A stretch of DNA of 64,000 nucleotides from Vibrio sp. LaRot3 (GCF_027587025.1 NZ_JAPPTI010000001.1:868001-932000), one strand, 5' to 3'. Shown: positions 1 through 10,042, counted from the stretch's first letter. Notes: generated by a model not told the origin, from the sequence alone. Translations and numbers: made by a program.

Positions 1-59
1 TACGCTACAGTAAACTTAGTGACTTAAGTATAAGTCTCCTCTTCTCTAAGGAGTTTACT

Positions 60-1007
60 ATGAGTATCTATAACAAAATTCTAGTTGTTGCCAACATCAA
101 CAATGATGAACAACCCGCTCTAGCTCGAGCCATGCAACTTGCTGCCAAAAGCCGCTCGCGTAGTCACGTCACTTTCTTCTTATCTATTTACGATTTCTCT
201 TACGACATGACCTCTATGCTATCGGTCGATGAACGTAACGCGATGCGTAAGGGCGTGATTCATCAGCGTGAACAGTGGATGCGAAAAGTCGCTGAGCCTT
301 ATGTGAATGACAGTGTTGATTTCGATGTCATTGTGGTGTGGCATAATCGCCCTTATGAAGCGATCATTTCTGAGGTGTATTCAGGTGGTCATGATATCGT
401 GATCAAAGGAACGCGTAAGCATGATGTGTTGGAATCGGTCATCTTCACTCCGACAGATTGGCATCTACTACGCAAATGTCCGTCCCCAGTGCTCTTGGTG
501 AAAAACTCAGATTGGCCTGAAAATGCGAGCATTTTGGCCTCTGTTCATGTGGGATCAGAAAATGACACTCATCTTGGTCTGAATGACAGTATGGTTGAAC
601 AGCTAAAGAGCTTAACTGAGCGTTTAGGTGCGTCCCCTTACTTGATCAATGCGTATCCGGTAACACCGGCGAACATTACGGTTGAATTGCCTGAATTTGA
701 CCCAGCCACCTACACCGATGCAGTCCGTGGTCATCATCTCACTGCAATGAAAGCGTTGCGCCAAAAGCATGGTTATGATGAAGAGCAAACTATTGTAGAA
801 CAAGGTTTGCCGGAAGATATCATTCCTGAAGCGGCTGAGAAGCTAAACGCAGCGATGGTGATTGTCGGCACAACCGGTCGAACTGGTTTGTCTGCGGTAT
901 TTATCGGTAATACTGCCGAACATGTGATTGATAAAATTAACTGCGACATATTGGCGCTAAAACCGGAAGGTTACATAAGCCCGCTTGATCCAACTACCGC
1001 AATATAA
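60..1007 (+). CDS. uspE: Universal stress protein E
   Basis: The 315-residue product is a tandem UspA-fold protein, the usual size for UspE. The first Usp domain covers about residues 1-150 and the second about 155-305. The second domain ends with the nucleotide-binding signature GTTGRTGLSAVFIGNTAEHV. Members of the family are cytoplasmic and linked to stress survival, motility and aggregation; the biochemical activity is not settled. The start has a good ribosome site (AAGGAG, 8 nt upstream). In vibrios and enterics uspE commonly follows fnr, which would lie just outside the window. A rho-independent terminator follows the gene, so it probably ends its transcript. Confidence 0.93.
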   Translation: MSIYNKILVVANINNDEQPALARAMQLAAKSRSRSHVTFFLSIYDFSYDMTSMLSVDERNAMRKGVIHQREQWMRKVAEPYVNDSVDFDVIVVWHNRPYEAIISEVYSGGHDIVIKGTRKHDVLESVIFTPTDWHLLRKCPSPVLLVKNSDWPENASILASVHVGSENDTHLGLNDSMVEQLKSLTERLGASPYLINAYPVTPANITVELPEFDPATYTDAVRGHHLTAMKALRQKHGYDEEQTIVEQGLPEDIIPEAAEKLNAAMVIVGTTGRTGLSAVFIGNTAEHVIDKINCDILALKPEGYISPLDPTTAI

Positions 1008-1019
1008 CCTACCCATCCA

Positions 1020-1050
1020 ATCCCCTTAGCCTCGCTGAGGGGATTTTTTC
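1020..1050 (+). terminator. Rho-independent terminator after uspE
   Basis: CCCCTTAGC and GCTGAGGGG pair around a CTC loop (one G-T pair) and are followed by ATTTTTTC. It lies 13 bases after the uspE stop. Confidence 0.85.
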
Positions 1051-1171
1051 TTCTACTCGTTCAATAGAACTAGCATCTGCTGTATTTATCCGTATCATAC
1101 GCCCTTCGTAGTTATTCCAGCTAATTGGAATCTGCACATTAACAATGATGACAAGAAAAGACTGCAAGCAA

Positions 1172-2104
1172 ATGACCGAGCAAACTCAAGAGCGTACCAA
1201 AGCTCAACAATATAACTTCAACAAACTTCAAAAGCGTATTCGCCGCAACACAGGCCAAGCGATTCAAGACTTCAACATGATTGAAGATGGCGACCGCATC
1301 ATGGTGTGTCTATCTGGTGGTAAAGACAGCTTTACTATGTTGGACATTTTAATGAGTTTGCAAAAGAGCGCGCCGATTTCGTTCTCTTTGGTTGCAGTGA
1401 ACCTAGACCAAAAACAACCGGGTTTCCCTAGTCACATTCTTCCCGAGTATCTTGAGTCACTGGGCGTTGAATATAAGATCGTTGAAGAAGATACCTACTC
1501 TATCGTTCAGGATAAGATCCCTGAAGGTAAGACGACATGTTCACTATGTTCTCGTCTACGTCGTGGTATTTTGTACCGCACGGCAAAAGAGCTAGGAGCA
1601 ACGAAGATTGCGCTTGGTCACCACCGTGACGATATTCTTGAAACGTTATTCTTGAATATGTTCCATGGCGGTAAGATGAAAGGTATGCCACCTAAGCTAG
1701 TATCAGACAATGGCGAGCACGTGGTTATTCGTCCATTAGCGTACTGCCGCGAAAAAGACATTATCAAGTACTCTGATATGCGCGAGTACCCTATCATTCC
1801 ATGTAACTTGTGTGGCTCTCAGCCAAACTTACAGCGCCAGAACATCAAGCAAATGCTAAATGATTGGGATAAACGCTTCCCGGGCCGTATTGAAACCATG
1901 TTCCGTGCAATGCAAAACGTCGTTCCTAGCCATCTTGCAGACCACGAGCTATTTGATTTTAAATCAATCAACCGTGATTCAGGCGTAATCAATGGCGGTG
2001 ATATTGGTTTCGATAAAGAAGAAATGCCAGTACAGCAGTTTGATGATGAAGACCGCGTACAAGAGTTTGATCCAAGCCTTCAGCTTGACGTGACAAACCT
2101 ATAG
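1172..2104 (+). CDS. ttcA: tRNA 2-thiocytidine(32) synthetase TtcA
   Basis: TtcA puts sulfur on cytidine 32 of certain tRNAs, using ATP and a [4Fe-4S] cluster. The PP-loop motif SGGKDSF is near residue 50. Two CxxC pairs, CSLC (about 125) and CNLC (about 213), mark the TtcA group and are expected to hold the cluster and sulfur. The start is placed at the ATG giving [10 protein letters not shown]. An in-frame ATG 27 bases upstream exists, but the sequence before the conserved part is unlike the family and no better ribosome site supports it. The length of 310 residues is normal. The acidic C-terminal tail (about 280-310) is typical of vibrio members. Confidence 0.93.
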   Translation: MTEQTQERTKAQQYNFNKLQKRIRRNTGQAIQDFNMIEDGDRIMVCLSGGKDSFTMLDILMSLQKSAPISFSLVAVNLDQKQPGFPSHILPEYLESLGVEYKIVEEDTYSIVQDKIPEGKTTCSLCSRLRRGILYRTAKELGATKIALGHHRDDILETLFLNMFHGGKMKGMPPKLVSDNGEHVVIRPLAYCREKDIIKYSDMREYPIIPCNLCGSQPNLQRQNIKQMLNDWDKRFPGRIETMFRAMQNVVPSHLADHELFDFKSINRDSGVINGGDIGFDKEEMPVQQFDDEDRVQEFDPSLQLDVTNL

Positions 2105-2122
2105 TCGGTGCCGAATAAATAG

Positions 2123-2148
2123 AAAAGGTCGCGTTAGCGACCTTTTTT
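2123..2148. terminator. Bidirectional terminator between ttcA and the DUF2987 gene
   Basis: AAAAGGTCGC-GTTA-GCGACCTTTT hairpin with a T-run on both strands, between two convergent genes. Confidence 0.9.
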
Positions 2149-2178
2149 GTATCCGTTTAATTTTGGACGATTAGCGCG

Positions 2179-2835
2179 TTATTTCGCGTCAGGTAAATAC
2201 GGTAATACTCGCAATGTTGGCTCAGGCAGCGTCATGTAGCCTCCCTCACCGATTTCACTTAATGCCACTTGCAGTTTGCCATTCACAATAGGTTTGGTTA
2301 ATCCATTAGAAAACGAGACTTCACCTTGTTGCTTTGCAAACTCTAACGTCACGCCCTCAACATCCGGCGTAAACCAACTCGCGAACATGCCGCCGAGCTG
2401 CTCTAAAATGGACTGCATTTGAGGTAGCAGAGCTTCGATTTGCTGATAACTCACGTTACCTTGTAACGGATTTTTGGTCATAACGACCATGGAAAAGTCG
2501 CAGCGCTGATCTTGTGGTGTATCAACAAAGACTAAAGGATTGGCTTGTTTTAAATTCGCATCAACCGGAACAATCACCTCCTGGCTTGGAGATATAACCA
2601 ACTCTTCGTAATGCTCTTCCTTTTCCATCCAAGCTTTTTCTACTCGGCAAAGCTTTTTGGTGTCTGCGTTAGTAAAGAAAAAACCGACTTTGACATCATC
2701 ATGCCCTTCCTTCGCGTTCTGCTTCATGTGGGTGTACAGCTTGGAATAGGTGAACATATATTCTTGAGCTGAAGCAGGTAAACAAACAGCGCCTAATAGC
2801 GCTGTTGTTAAAAATGTGAGCGAGACTTTCTTCAT
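2179..2835 (-). CDS. DUF2987 domain periplasmic protein
   Basis: This is a 218-residue protein with a signal peptide (MKKVSLTFLTTALLG..., probable cleavage after PASA). The mature start, with a YSKLYTHMKQN-type segment followed by a beta-rich region, is what I recognise as DUF2987, a family common in Vibrio and Shewanella with no known function. Two cysteines near residues 63 and 112 could form a disulfide. It is the last gene of a minus-strand group: its start lies 3 bases after the stop of the Bax-like gene, so the two are probably co-transcribed. This suggests, without proving, a cell-envelope role. Confidence 0.75.
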   Translation of the reverse strand: MKKVSLTFLTTALLGAVCLPASAQEYMFTYSKLYTHMKQNAKEGHDDVKVGFFFTNADTKKLCRVEKAWMEKEEHYEELVISPSQEVIVPVDANLKQANPLVFVDTPQDQRCDFSMVVMTKNPLQGNVSYQQIEALLPQMQSILEQLGGMFASWFTPDVEGVTLEFAKQQGEVSFSNGLTKPIVNGKLQVALSEIGEGGYMTLPEPTLRVLPYLPDAK

Positions 2836-2838
2836 TTA

Positions 2839-3660
2839 TTATTCGATTTTGTTGGCTTTCCAATACTCATCATTGTGACGGATCATTGCCTGTAAGTCCT
2901 TGACGTATGCCTCACCTCGCTCAGAGTATTTAACTAAGCCATCGGTCAGAGCGAGTGCCGCATTAGTATCGTCCAGAGTTTGGCTGTTTTCACTGCGAAC
3001 GAATCGAATCTCTCGCAAGGCATAGTAAGCTTTGTTACGGTTGACGTTCATAAAGTAGCGATGAATCGATTCTTGAACCGAACTAAACTTGGCGACCTCA
3101 TGCTTCGCGCCTTCACTACGCTGCAAAGGGACAAGACCGCAGCCCTGCACGTAGCACCATTGACCAAAATAGTTGTTCGCCTGCGTAGCAAAACGCGATG
3201 TTCCCCAAGCGGACTCATTGGCTGCTTGAGTTAAAACCAGAGAAGCGGGTAACACGTTTACGCGATGTAGCATTTCACTAAGCCACGCTTGCTCGATGCC
3301 TTGCGCTGGTAGCTCGTATCGATACAGTTTACCGAGACGCTTGGCGTAACTGGTATCTTCACCCGTGAGTTTATTGTCTTCAAAGTGTTGAGCAATGCGC
3401 TCTAAGCGAATGCGTTCATTCATCACTCGCTGGTTTTCTAACGCAATGCCTGGGGTCAGGTAATCAAAAAACGCTTGTTTCTTTTGCTGCACATTTTGAA
3501 TGGCTGCAAAGTCAGGCGCCGCGCCAACAGCGTGAGCAATAATTGAAGATTGATAAACCTCAGCAGGCTCATTAATCTCCAGTTTATGTTCATATCGGTA
3601 GTAACCAAATACAGCTACAGCAAGAGTGGCTGCAACAGCTAAGGATTCAAAGTTACGCAT
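2839..3660 (-). CDS. Bax-like glucosaminidase-domain protein
   Basis: The 273-residue product starts with a hydrophobic segment (about residues 4-20) that is either a signal anchor or an uncleaved signal peptide. The C-terminal half carries a mannosyl-glycoprotein endo-beta-N-acetylglucosaminidase-like domain of the Bax type. Its hallmark is QAANESAWGTSRFA (about 163-176), in which the glutamate is the expected catalytic acid, followed by NNYFGQWC. It probably trims peptidoglycan glycan strands in the periplasm. The start is placed at ATG 3660, inside the end of the upstream gene (8-base overlap, ATGCGTAA); longer versions would run back through that gene. Confidence 0.82.
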   Translation of the reverse strand: MRNFESLAVAATLAVAVFGYYRYEHKLEINEPAEVYQSSIIAHAVGAAPDFAAIQNVQQKKQAFFDYLTPGIALENQRVMNERIRLERIAQHFEDNKLTGEDTSYAKRLGKLYRYELPAQGIEQAWLSEMLHRVNVLPASLVLTQAANESAWGTSRFATQANNYFGQWCYVQGCGLVPLQRSEGAKHEVAKFSSVQESIHRYFMNVNRNKAYYALREIRFVRSENSQTLDDTNAALALTDGLVKYSERGEAYVKDLQAMIRHNDEYWKANKIE

Positions 3661-4459
3661 TAAATACCTGTGAGTCGTTATTGTCGTCGTCATCTTTAGG
3701 GCGATCGGTAGCAACAATTCTGAGCTTAATGCCAAACATATTGCGATAGATGATGCCCTTCACGTGGAAGAAGAATGGCAGCACGAAGATCAAACCTAGG
3801 CCGTAGAACATCGCACCAGCGACAAACATCAGCATAACCATGACGTAAATGCCGGCTAAAACGAAAATCTTTTTGTTTACCGCGCGCAGTGATAGCAGTA
3901 AGGATTGCATTGGTGGCACTTGTTTTTCGCAGATCAGTAAAATTGAGTTACTGAACGCAAGCGACAAATACATAGATAAAAATGGCAAGATCATGCTCGC
4001 TACGCCTTGCAGAAGTAGACTAAACAATGTCGCAAGAATCACTGGGATAGTGTATTGCAAGCCTTTGCCAATATGACGAGGTTTAGTGGATAAACCGGCA
4101 GAATGGCTCATCGCCATTAAACAAATGCCCGCATAAATGGGTGCACTCACTACTTCATAGCTGAAATTGGCAATAAATAGTGCCTGCATGATGTTTGGAG
4201 TTAATGCGCCAGATTCCGGTGACGTGAGCGCCGTTAATAGTACGGTTGGGTCACCGAGCTGCAATTTCAGTGCTACGTAGAAGATGCCCAGCTGAACAAA
4301 CATCAACACAACGATGGCTGGAGAGAATGACAAAAAGTTCTTAATGGTGTGGCCCCACGCCTCACGGAAGATGTCGCCAGCCTTGAGTTCGTAGTCCCCA
4401 GAGATGGCGCGCTCGATACTGCCACCTAAGTTAAAGTCTTTTTCGATGTCTTTGTTCAT
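3653..4459 (-). CDS. Multi-pass inner membrane protein upstream of the bax-like gene
   Basis: The protein has 268 residues and about six hydrophobic segments (roughly 42-68, 88-118, 133-165, 168-180, 193-228). The cytoplasmic N-terminus is polar and the C-terminus acidic (DDDDNND). It resembles the glycine/proline-rich membrane proteins (BPSS1780-type) that travel with bax in vibrios, but I cannot assign a function. Overlap with the Bax-like start implies translational coupling. A transport or envelope-assembly partner for the glucosaminidase is possible and is only an inference from position. Confidence 0.7.
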   Translation of the reverse strand: MNKDIEKDFNLGGSIERAISGDYELKAGDIFREAWGHTIKNFLSFSPAIVVLMFVQLGIFYVALKLQLGDPTVLLTALTSPESGALTPNIMQALFIANFSYEVVSAPIYAGICLMAMSHSAGLSTKPRHIGKGLQYTIPVILATLFSLLLQGVASMILPFLSMYLSLAFSNSILLICEKQVPPMQSLLLSLRAVNKKIFVLAGIYVMVMLMFVAGAMFYGLGLIFVLPFFFHVKGIIYRNMFGIKLRIVATDRPKDDDDNNDSQVFNA

Positions 4460-4871
4460 TTTCGTTTCCGCGGCTTTACGCTAAGCGTTAAGCCTGTCAT
4501 GTTGTTGATCAACTCAATCACTTGTACGTACTAAACGAGAGTACGATTTATTGAGTACAGCTAAAATAAGCGATTAGCCCTCTACTCTACCATCTATTAT
4601 TGATTCGCGGCTTGCTTTATTGACTATATGGCTGATAATTAACCAATAAAAGCGCGACCTAAGCATCAATTTTTCGATGATCAAAGCAGTTGTTAGCCCG
4701 CTAGACACAATGTCTTTGGCATAAACACAGTATGGTAAAGAATGTTTACTTTTACCTGCAAAATTTTTTCTGTATCAGAATAAGAAAATGCTTTGATTTC
4801 ACACTATTGGTGATTATGATGCGCGCCTCTATTTTGTGTAACTACAGGTCATTAAAATAATCGATTTGAAA
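4460..4871. other. Divergent intergenic region before potA
   Basis: There are 412 bases between the minus-strand membrane protein and potA. They must hold promoters for both directions. The region is AT-rich, especially at 4740-4800, and I see no clear sigma-70 pair, operator or RNA structure I would defend. Confidence 0.4.
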
Positions 4872-6014
4872 ATGACCGATGTGGGAGAAAAACAGACGTT
4901 GAACGCTAAACAACAAGCAGAACAACCAGTCATTCGTTTATCTGGTATTAGCAAGAGTTTCGATGGTAAGGAAATCATCGGCAATCTTAACCTTGATGTG
5001 AACCATGGTGAGTTCCTTACCATTCTTGGTCCATCTGGTTGCGGTAAAACCACTGTGCTTAGGATGATTGCAGGTTTTGAAACCGCGGATAATGGCGACA
5101 TTATTCTCGATAATCAGAACGTGACTCAAGTTCCTGCTGAACAAAGGCATGTCAACACTGTATTCCAAAGTTACGCACTATTTCCTCACATGACTGTGTT
5201 TGAGAACGTTGCATTTGGTCTACGTATGCAGAAAGTCGCTACCGCTGAGATTGAGCCTCGCGTTATGGAAGCGCTACGTATGGTTCGTCTTGAAAAGATG
5301 GCTCAACGTAAACCGCACCAACTTTCCGGTGGTCAGCAGCAACGTATTGCTATCGCGCGTGCAGTAGTCAACAAGCCTAAGGTTCTTCTTCTCGATGAAT
5401 CATTATCTGCGCTTGATTACAAATTGCGTAAACAAATGCAAATCGAGCTTAAGCAGCTTCAACGTCAATTGGGTATTACGTTTATTTTCGTTACTCACGA
5501 CCAAGAAGAAGCACTTTCTATGTCTGACCGTATTATCGTTATGCGCGATGGCGTGATTGAGCAAGATGGTTCACCTCGTGAAATCTACGAAGAGCCTAAG
5601 AACCTATTTGTTGCTCGCTTCATCGGTGAGATTAACGTATTCGGTGCAACAACAGTTGAGCGTATCGACGAGAAGCGTATTCGCGCTCAAGTTGAAGGCG
5701 TTGAATGTGTTGTTTACTACGATAAAGACGTTCAAGCAGGCGACAAATTGCAAGTATTACTTCGCCCGGAAGACTTGCGTATCGAAGAGATTAAAGAATC
5801 AGAAGAGAAAGGCATCGTTGGTCACGTTAGAGAACGTACCTATAAAGGCATGACTCTGGACTCTGTGATTGAGCTCGAATCAGGTATGCGTGTCATGGTA
5901 AGCGAATTCTTCAACGAAGATGATCCAGACGTAGACCACTCTTTAGGTCAAAAAGTAGCGATTACTTGGGTTGAAAGCTGGGAGGTAGTACTGAACGATG
6001 AGCAACAAGATTAA
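4872..6014 (+). CDS. potA: Spermidine/putrescine import ATPase PotA
   Basis: PotA hydrolyses ATP on the cytoplasmic face of the PotABCD polyamine importer. All ABC motifs are intact: Walker [10 protein letters not shown] (about 55), signature LSGGQQQR (about 152), Walker B VLLLDES and the THD switch histidine. A TOBE-type regulatory domain fills about residues 240-375. At 380 residues it has the usual PotA length. The ATG at 4872 is preferred over one 6 bases earlier; neither has a strong ribosome site. The 3' end overlaps potB by 17 bases. Confidence 0.95.
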   Translation: MTDVGEKQTLNAKQQAEQPVIRLSGISKSFDGKEIIGNLNLDVNHGEFLTILGPSGCGKTTVLRMIAGFETADNGDIILDNQNVTQVPAEQRHVNTVFQSYALFPHMTVFENVAFGLRMQKVATAEIEPRVMEALRMVRLEKMAQRKPHQLSGGQQQRIAIARAVVNKPKVLLLDESLSALDYKLRKQMQIELKQLQRQLGITFIFVTHDQEEALSMSDRIIVMRDGVIEQDGSPREIYEEPKNLFVARFIGEINVFGATTVERIDEKRIRAQVEGVECVVYYDKDVQAGDKLQVLLRPEDLRIEEIKESEEKGIVGHVRERTYKGMTLDSVIELESGMRVMVSEFFNEDDPDVDHSLGQKVAITWVESWEVVLNDEQQD

Positions 6015-6855
6015 TCTACAAAACGCTATCATCGCGCTGATTGTAGGTTGGTTAACACTGTTCGTGTTAGTTCCCAATGTCATGATCATTGGTACCAGCT
6101 TCCTAACCCGTGATGAAGCCAACCTTATCGAAATGACGTTTACTTTCGATAACTACTTACGCTTAATGGATCCTCTGTACGCAAAAGTACTTTGGCATTC
6201 ATTCTATATGGCGATTATCGCCACCCTACTTTGTTTAGTGATTGGTTACCCATTTGCCTACATCGTAGCGAAGATGCCTGAGAAATGGCGTCCAATTATG
6301 TTGTTTTTGGTGATTGTTCCGTTTTGGACTAACTCACTGATCCGTACATACGGCCTTAAAATTGTATTAGGCACACAAGGCGTGTTGAACAAGTCGCTGA
6401 TTGCACTTGAAATCATCGATAAACCAATGCGTTTAATGTACACAGAAACCGCAGTAATGATTGGTTTAGTCTACATTCTGTTGCCATTTATGATTCTGCC
6501 GTTGTACAGCGCGATTGAAAAACTAGATCACACTTACCTTGAAGCAGCGCGTGACTTAGGTGCGAACAAAATTCAAACCTTCACTAAAGTGATTCTCCCG
6601 CTAACAATGCCGGGTATTATCGGTGGCTGTTTGTTGGTTCTGCTCCCTGCGCTTGGCATGTTCTACATTGCTGACCTATTGGGCGGCGCGAAGAACCTAC
6701 TGATCGGTAACGTGATTAAGAGCCAAGTGCTCAATGCGCGAGATTGGCCATTTGGTGCTGCGACCAGTATCGCACTCACTATTGCCATGGCAGTGATGTT
6801 ATACGCCTACTACAGAGCGGGTAAGCTATTGAACAAGAAAGTGGAGCTAGACTAA
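5998..6855 (+). CDS. potB: Polyamine ABC transporter permease PotB
   Basis: This is an inner-membrane permease of 285 residues with six expected transmembrane segments. It carries the EAA coupling loop [20 protein letters not shown] (about 181-200), which docks on PotA. It overlaps potA by 17 bases and touches potC (TAATG), so the three are translationally coupled. The length and the N-terminal hydrophobic segment fit the family. Confidence 0.95.
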   Translation: MSNKINLQNAIIALIVGWLTLFVLVPNVMIIGTSFLTRDEANLIEMTFTFDNYLRLMDPLYAKVLWHSFYMAIIATLLCLVIGYPFAYIVAKMPEKWRPIMLFLVIVPFWTNSLIRTYGLKIVLGTQGVLNKSLIALEIIDKPMRLMYTETAVMIGLVYILLPFMILPLYSAIEKLDHTYLEAARDLGANKIQTFTKVILPLTMPGIIGGCLLVLLPALGMFYIADLLGGAKNLLIGNVIKSQVLNARDWPFGAATSIALTIAMAVMLYAYYRAGKLLNKKVELD

Positions 6856-7625
6856 TGGGACGCACAGTTAGATTTAGCTTTATGGCACTGGTATACGCGT
6901 TTTTATACCTGCCAATCATTGTGTTGATCGTGAACTCGTTCAATGCAAACAAATTCGGTATGAAATGGGGTGGCTTTACTACTAAGTGGTACGAAACCTT
7001 AGTGAATAACGACAGTTTGATGCAAGCTGCGTGGCACTCTCTGAATGTGGCGGTCTTTTCTGCTACAGCGGCCACCATTATTGGTAGCTTAACAGCGGTT
7101 GCCCTGTTCCGTTATTCGTTTAAAGGCAAAGGCTTAGTTAATGGCATGCTGTTTGTTGTAATGATGTCGCCAGATATTGTTATGGCGATCTCGTTACTTG
7201 CACTATTCTTAGTAATGGGTGCGCAGCTAGGCTTCTTTACCTTGTTAGTTGCTCACATTACATTCTGTTTGCCATTTGTGGTTATCACTGTGTATAGCCG
7301 TTTAAATGGCTTTGACGTGAAGATGCTGGAAGCAGCGAAAGACTTAGGCGCAAGTGAATGGGTAATCTTAAAACAGATTATTCTGCCATTAGCCAAACCT
7401 GCGGTTGCTGCAGGTTGGTTACTAAGTTTTACCCTGTCTCTGGACGACGTAATCATCAGTTCATTTGTGACTGGTCCTACGTATGAAATTTTGCCATTGA
7501 AGATTTACTCAATGGTTAAAGTGGGTATTTCACCAGAGGTGAATGCACTCGCAACCGTAATGCTGATTGTCTCTTTAGTTCTTGTTATCACTTCTCAGTT
7601 GCTAGCAAGAGAGAAAATAAAGTAG
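6855..7625 (+). CDS. potC: Polyamine ABC transporter permease PotC
   Basis: The second permease of the polyamine importer has 256 residues, six predicted membrane spans and the EAA loop EAAKDLGASEWVILKQIILP (about 159-178). Its start codon shares a base with the potB stop. A strong hairpin terminator follows 19 bases after its stop, before the first binding-protein gene, so potABC and the potD genes may be expressed at different levels. Confidence 0.95.
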   Translation: MGRTVRFSFMALVYAFLYLPIIVLIVNSFNANKFGMKWGGFTTKWYETLVNNDSLMQAAWHSLNVAVFSATAATIIGSLTAVALFRYSFKGKGLVNGMLFVVMMSPDIVMAISLLALFLVMGAQLGFFTLLVAHITFCLPFVVITVYSRLNGFDVKMLEAAKDLGASEWVILKQIILPLAKPAVAAGWLLSFTLSLDDVIISSFVTGPTYEILPLKIYSMVKVGISPEVNALATVMLIVSLVLVITSQLLAREKIK

Positions 7626-7644
7626 AATCGCGTTCAATTTCACT

Positions 7645-7676
7645 AAACAGAATGACATTTGTCATTCTGTTTTTCT
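7645..7676 (+). terminator. Terminator or attenuator between potC and potD
   Basis: AAACAGAATGAC-ATTT-GTCATTCTGTTT, a perfect 12-bp stem with a run of T after it (TTTTTCT). It sits inside what is otherwise one transport gene cluster. Confidence 0.85.
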
Positions 7677-7739
7677 ATCTACTGCTGTTAATTCAATATT
7701 TTAGATGAAACAGCAACGTTTAGTTTGGAGCTAACGTCA

Positions 7740-8774
7740 ATGAAAAAATGGGCTACTTTATTAGCTGGTAGTGCATGTGCGCTTTCTCTGTTCTCTGGTT
7801 CAGTGGCAGCGGACGAAAACAAAGAATTGGTATTTATGAACTGGGGTCCTTACATCAACAGTAATATCCTAGAACAATTTACCAAAGAAACGGGCATCAA
7901 GGTGATCTACTCGACTTACGAGTCGAACGAAACCCTTTATGCAAAGCTAAAGACGCATAACCAAGGTTACGACTTAGTAGTACCTTCAACTTACTTCGTG
8001 GCGAAAATGCGCGATGAAGGCATGTTGCAGAAAATCGATAAGTCAAAGCTGTCTAACTTCGACAACTTAGACAAAAACTACTTGGATAAGCCATACGATC
8101 CGAACAACGACTACTCTATCCCACACGTTGTTGCTATCACTGGCCTTGCGGTAAACGCAGATATGTACGATCCAAATGACTTCAACAGCTGGGCTGATTT
8201 ATGGAACCCAGAGCTAGAAGGTCAATTGATGCTGATGGATGACACTCGTGAAGTGTTCCACATCGCACTGCGTAAGCTAGGTTACTCAGGTAACAGCACA
8301 AACGATAAAGAGATTGACGAAGCATACGCTGAGCTACAAAAACTAATGCCAAACGTTCTAGTATTTAACTCTGACAACCCAGGCGCGCCTTACATGTCTG
8401 GTGAAGTTGGCGTTGGTATGCTTTGGAACGGCAGCGCAGCAGCCGCTCAAAACGAGGGCATGAACCTTAAACTGGTATTCCCTAAAGAAGGCGGTATCGG
8501 CTGGGTTGATAACTTCGCGATTTCTTCTGGTGCGAAAAACGTAGAAGCGGCTCATAAAATGATCGACTTCCTACTACGTCCTGAAATTGCAGAGCAAATC
8601 TCGCGTGATACGGGCTACCTAACAGCGGTTGCTGAATCAAACGCGAAATTTAAGGATGTTGCGCCATTATTCCCATCTCAAGAAGATCTTGACCGTGTGG
8701 AATGGCAAGATGCGGTTGGCGATAAGACAGTGAAATACGAAGAGTATTTCTTAAAACTGAAAGCTGGCCAATAA
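7740..8774 (+). CDS. potD: Periplasmic polyamine-binding protein PotD, first copy
   Basis: This is a 344-residue periplasmic binding protein with a signal peptide (cleavage probably after SVAA). It is clearly paralogous to the next gene, with long shared blocks such as KETGIKVIYSTYESNE. By gene order it corresponds to PotD2 of V. cholerae. The pocket tryptophan-aspartate pair (W-V-D, about 258-260) is kept. However, the segment equivalent to E. coli PotD W34-T-E-Y37 reads W-G-P-Y, and the hinge segment WGAT of other PotDs reads VAIT. Ligand preference may therefore differ from spermidine. The start is ATG 7740 behind GGAG; an upstream in-frame TTG-type start would lengthen the signal peptide without reason. 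Confidence 0.9.
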   Translation: MKKWATLLAGSACALSLFSGSVAADENKELVFMNWGPYINSNILEQFTKETGIKVIYSTYESNETLYAKLKTHNQGYDLVVPSTYFVAKMRDEGMLQKIDKSKLSNFDNLDKNYLDKPYDPNNDYSIPHVVAITGLAVNADMYDPNDFNSWADLWNPELEGQLMLMDDTREVFHIALRKLGYSGNSTNDKEIDEAYAELQKLMPNVLVFNSDNPGAPYMSGEVGVGMLWNGSAAAAQNEGMNLKLVFPKEGGIGWVDNFAISSGAKNVEAAHKMIDFLLRPEIAEQISRDTGYLTAVAESNAKFKDVAPLFPSQEDLDRVEWQDAVGDKTVKYEEYFLKLKAGQ

Positions 8775-8790
8775 ACCATCTTAAATCTCG

Positions 8791-8822
8791 AAAATAGGCA
8801 GCATTAGCTGCCTATTTTCGTT
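8791..8822 (+). terminator. Terminator after the first potD
   Basis: Perfect 13-bp stem GAAAATAGGCAGC-ATTA-GCTGCCTATTTTC followed by GTTT. Confidence 0.8.
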
Positions 8823-8948
8823 TCCGGCTGATATAATTCCCGCTTGCTGCGTTTATCTTCACGATAAATTACTGTGTTACACCCCTACCTCAGAGAATAT
8901 TATCAGGATTGGTAATATGCTGACTTAGGAATATAAAACGGAAACATA

Positions 8949-9986
8949 ATGAAAAGTAAACTCTATGCAAGCGCGCTTTGCGCAGCCACTCTAATCGCAA
9001 CTCCAGCGATGGCGGCTGATCAAGAACTGTATTTTTACAACTGGTCGGAATACATTCCAAACGAAGTTCTTGAAGACTTTACAAAAGAAACTGGCATCAA
9101 GGTTATCTACTCAACGTACGAATCGAACGAGAGCATGTACGCGAAGTTGAAAACTCAAGGTTCTGGTTACGATTTGGTAGTACCGTCTACTTACTTTGTC
9201 TCTAAAATGCGCAAAGAAGGCATGCTACAACAAATCGACAAGTCAAAACTGTCTCACTTTGCCGAGCTGGATGAAAACTTCTTAAACAAACCTTTCGATC
9301 CTAGCAACAACTACTCTATCCCTTACATCTGGGGTGCGACCGGTATTGGTATTAACTCTGAGATGCTAGACAAGTCTTCTGTTACTAAATGGGACGACTT
9401 CTGGGATAGCAAGTGGGAAGGCCAACTGATGCTAATGGATGACTCACGTGAAGTTTTCCATATCGCATTGACTAAGCTTGGTTACTCACCAAACACCACA
9501 AATCCAGATGAGATCAAAGCCGCGTACGAAGAGCTTAAGAAGCTCATGCCGAACGTATTAGTATTTAACTCAGACTTCCCTGCTAACCCTTACCTTGCGG
9601 GTGAAGTATCACTGGGTATGCTATGGAATGGCTCGGCTTACATGGCGCGTCAAGAAGGTGCGTCGATCGACATCATTTGGCCAGAGAAAGGCGCTATCTT
9701 CTGGATGGACAGCTTAGCGATTCCTAAGCAAGCGAAAAACGTTGATGCTGCGCATCAGATGATCGACTTCCTACTACGCCCAGAAAACGCAGCTAAGATT
9801 GCCCTAGAGATTGGTTACCCAACACCAGTTGCAGGTGCGGTTAAGCTTCTGCCTGAAGAGTTTGCTAACGATACAAGCATCTTCCCTCCTCAAGAGGTGA
9901 TGGACAGCGGTGAATGGCAAGATGAAGTGGGCGAAGCAAGCGCACTTTACGAAGAGTACTTCCAAAAGTTAAAAGTTGAAAACTAA
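8949..9986 (+). CDS. potD: Periplasmic polyamine-binding protein PotD, second copy
   Basis: This 345-residue binding protein has a signal peptide ending in PAMAA. It keeps the classical PotD pocket elements: W-S-E-Y near residue 32, YIWGATGIG (about 132) and F-W-M-D (about 255). By gene order it matches V. cholerae PotD1, the protein known to take up norspermidine and spermidine and affect biofilm. It lies 174 bases after the first potD, with a terminator between them, so it probably has its own promoter or depends on read-through. It is followed by another terminator. Confidence 0.92.
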   Translation: MKSKLYASALCAATLIATPAMAADQELYFYNWSEYIPNEVLEDFTKETGIKVIYSTYESNESMYAKLKTQGSGYDLVVPSTYFVSKMRKEGMLQQIDKSKLSHFAELDENFLNKPFDPSNNYSIPYIWGATGIGINSEMLDKSSVTKWDDFWDSKWEGQLMLMDDSREVFHIALTKLGYSPNTTNPDEIKAAYEELKKLMPNVLVFNSDFPANPYLAGEVSLGMLWNGSAYMARQEGASIDIIWPEKGAIFWMDSLAIPKQAKNVDAAHQMIDFLLRPENAAKIALEIGYPTPVAGAVKLLPEEFANDTSIFPPQEVMDSGEWQDEVGEASALYEEYFQKLKVEN

Positions 9987-10015
9987 ACGTTTACAATTTA
10001 CACAAATTACTTAAC

Positions 10016-10042
10016 AAAAGCGGCTTCGGCCGCTTTTCTTTT
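10016..10042 (+). terminator. Terminator after the second potD
   Basis: AAAAGCGGC-TTCG-GCCGCTTTT, a stable UUCG tetraloop hairpin with a T-rich tail. Confidence 0.92.
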
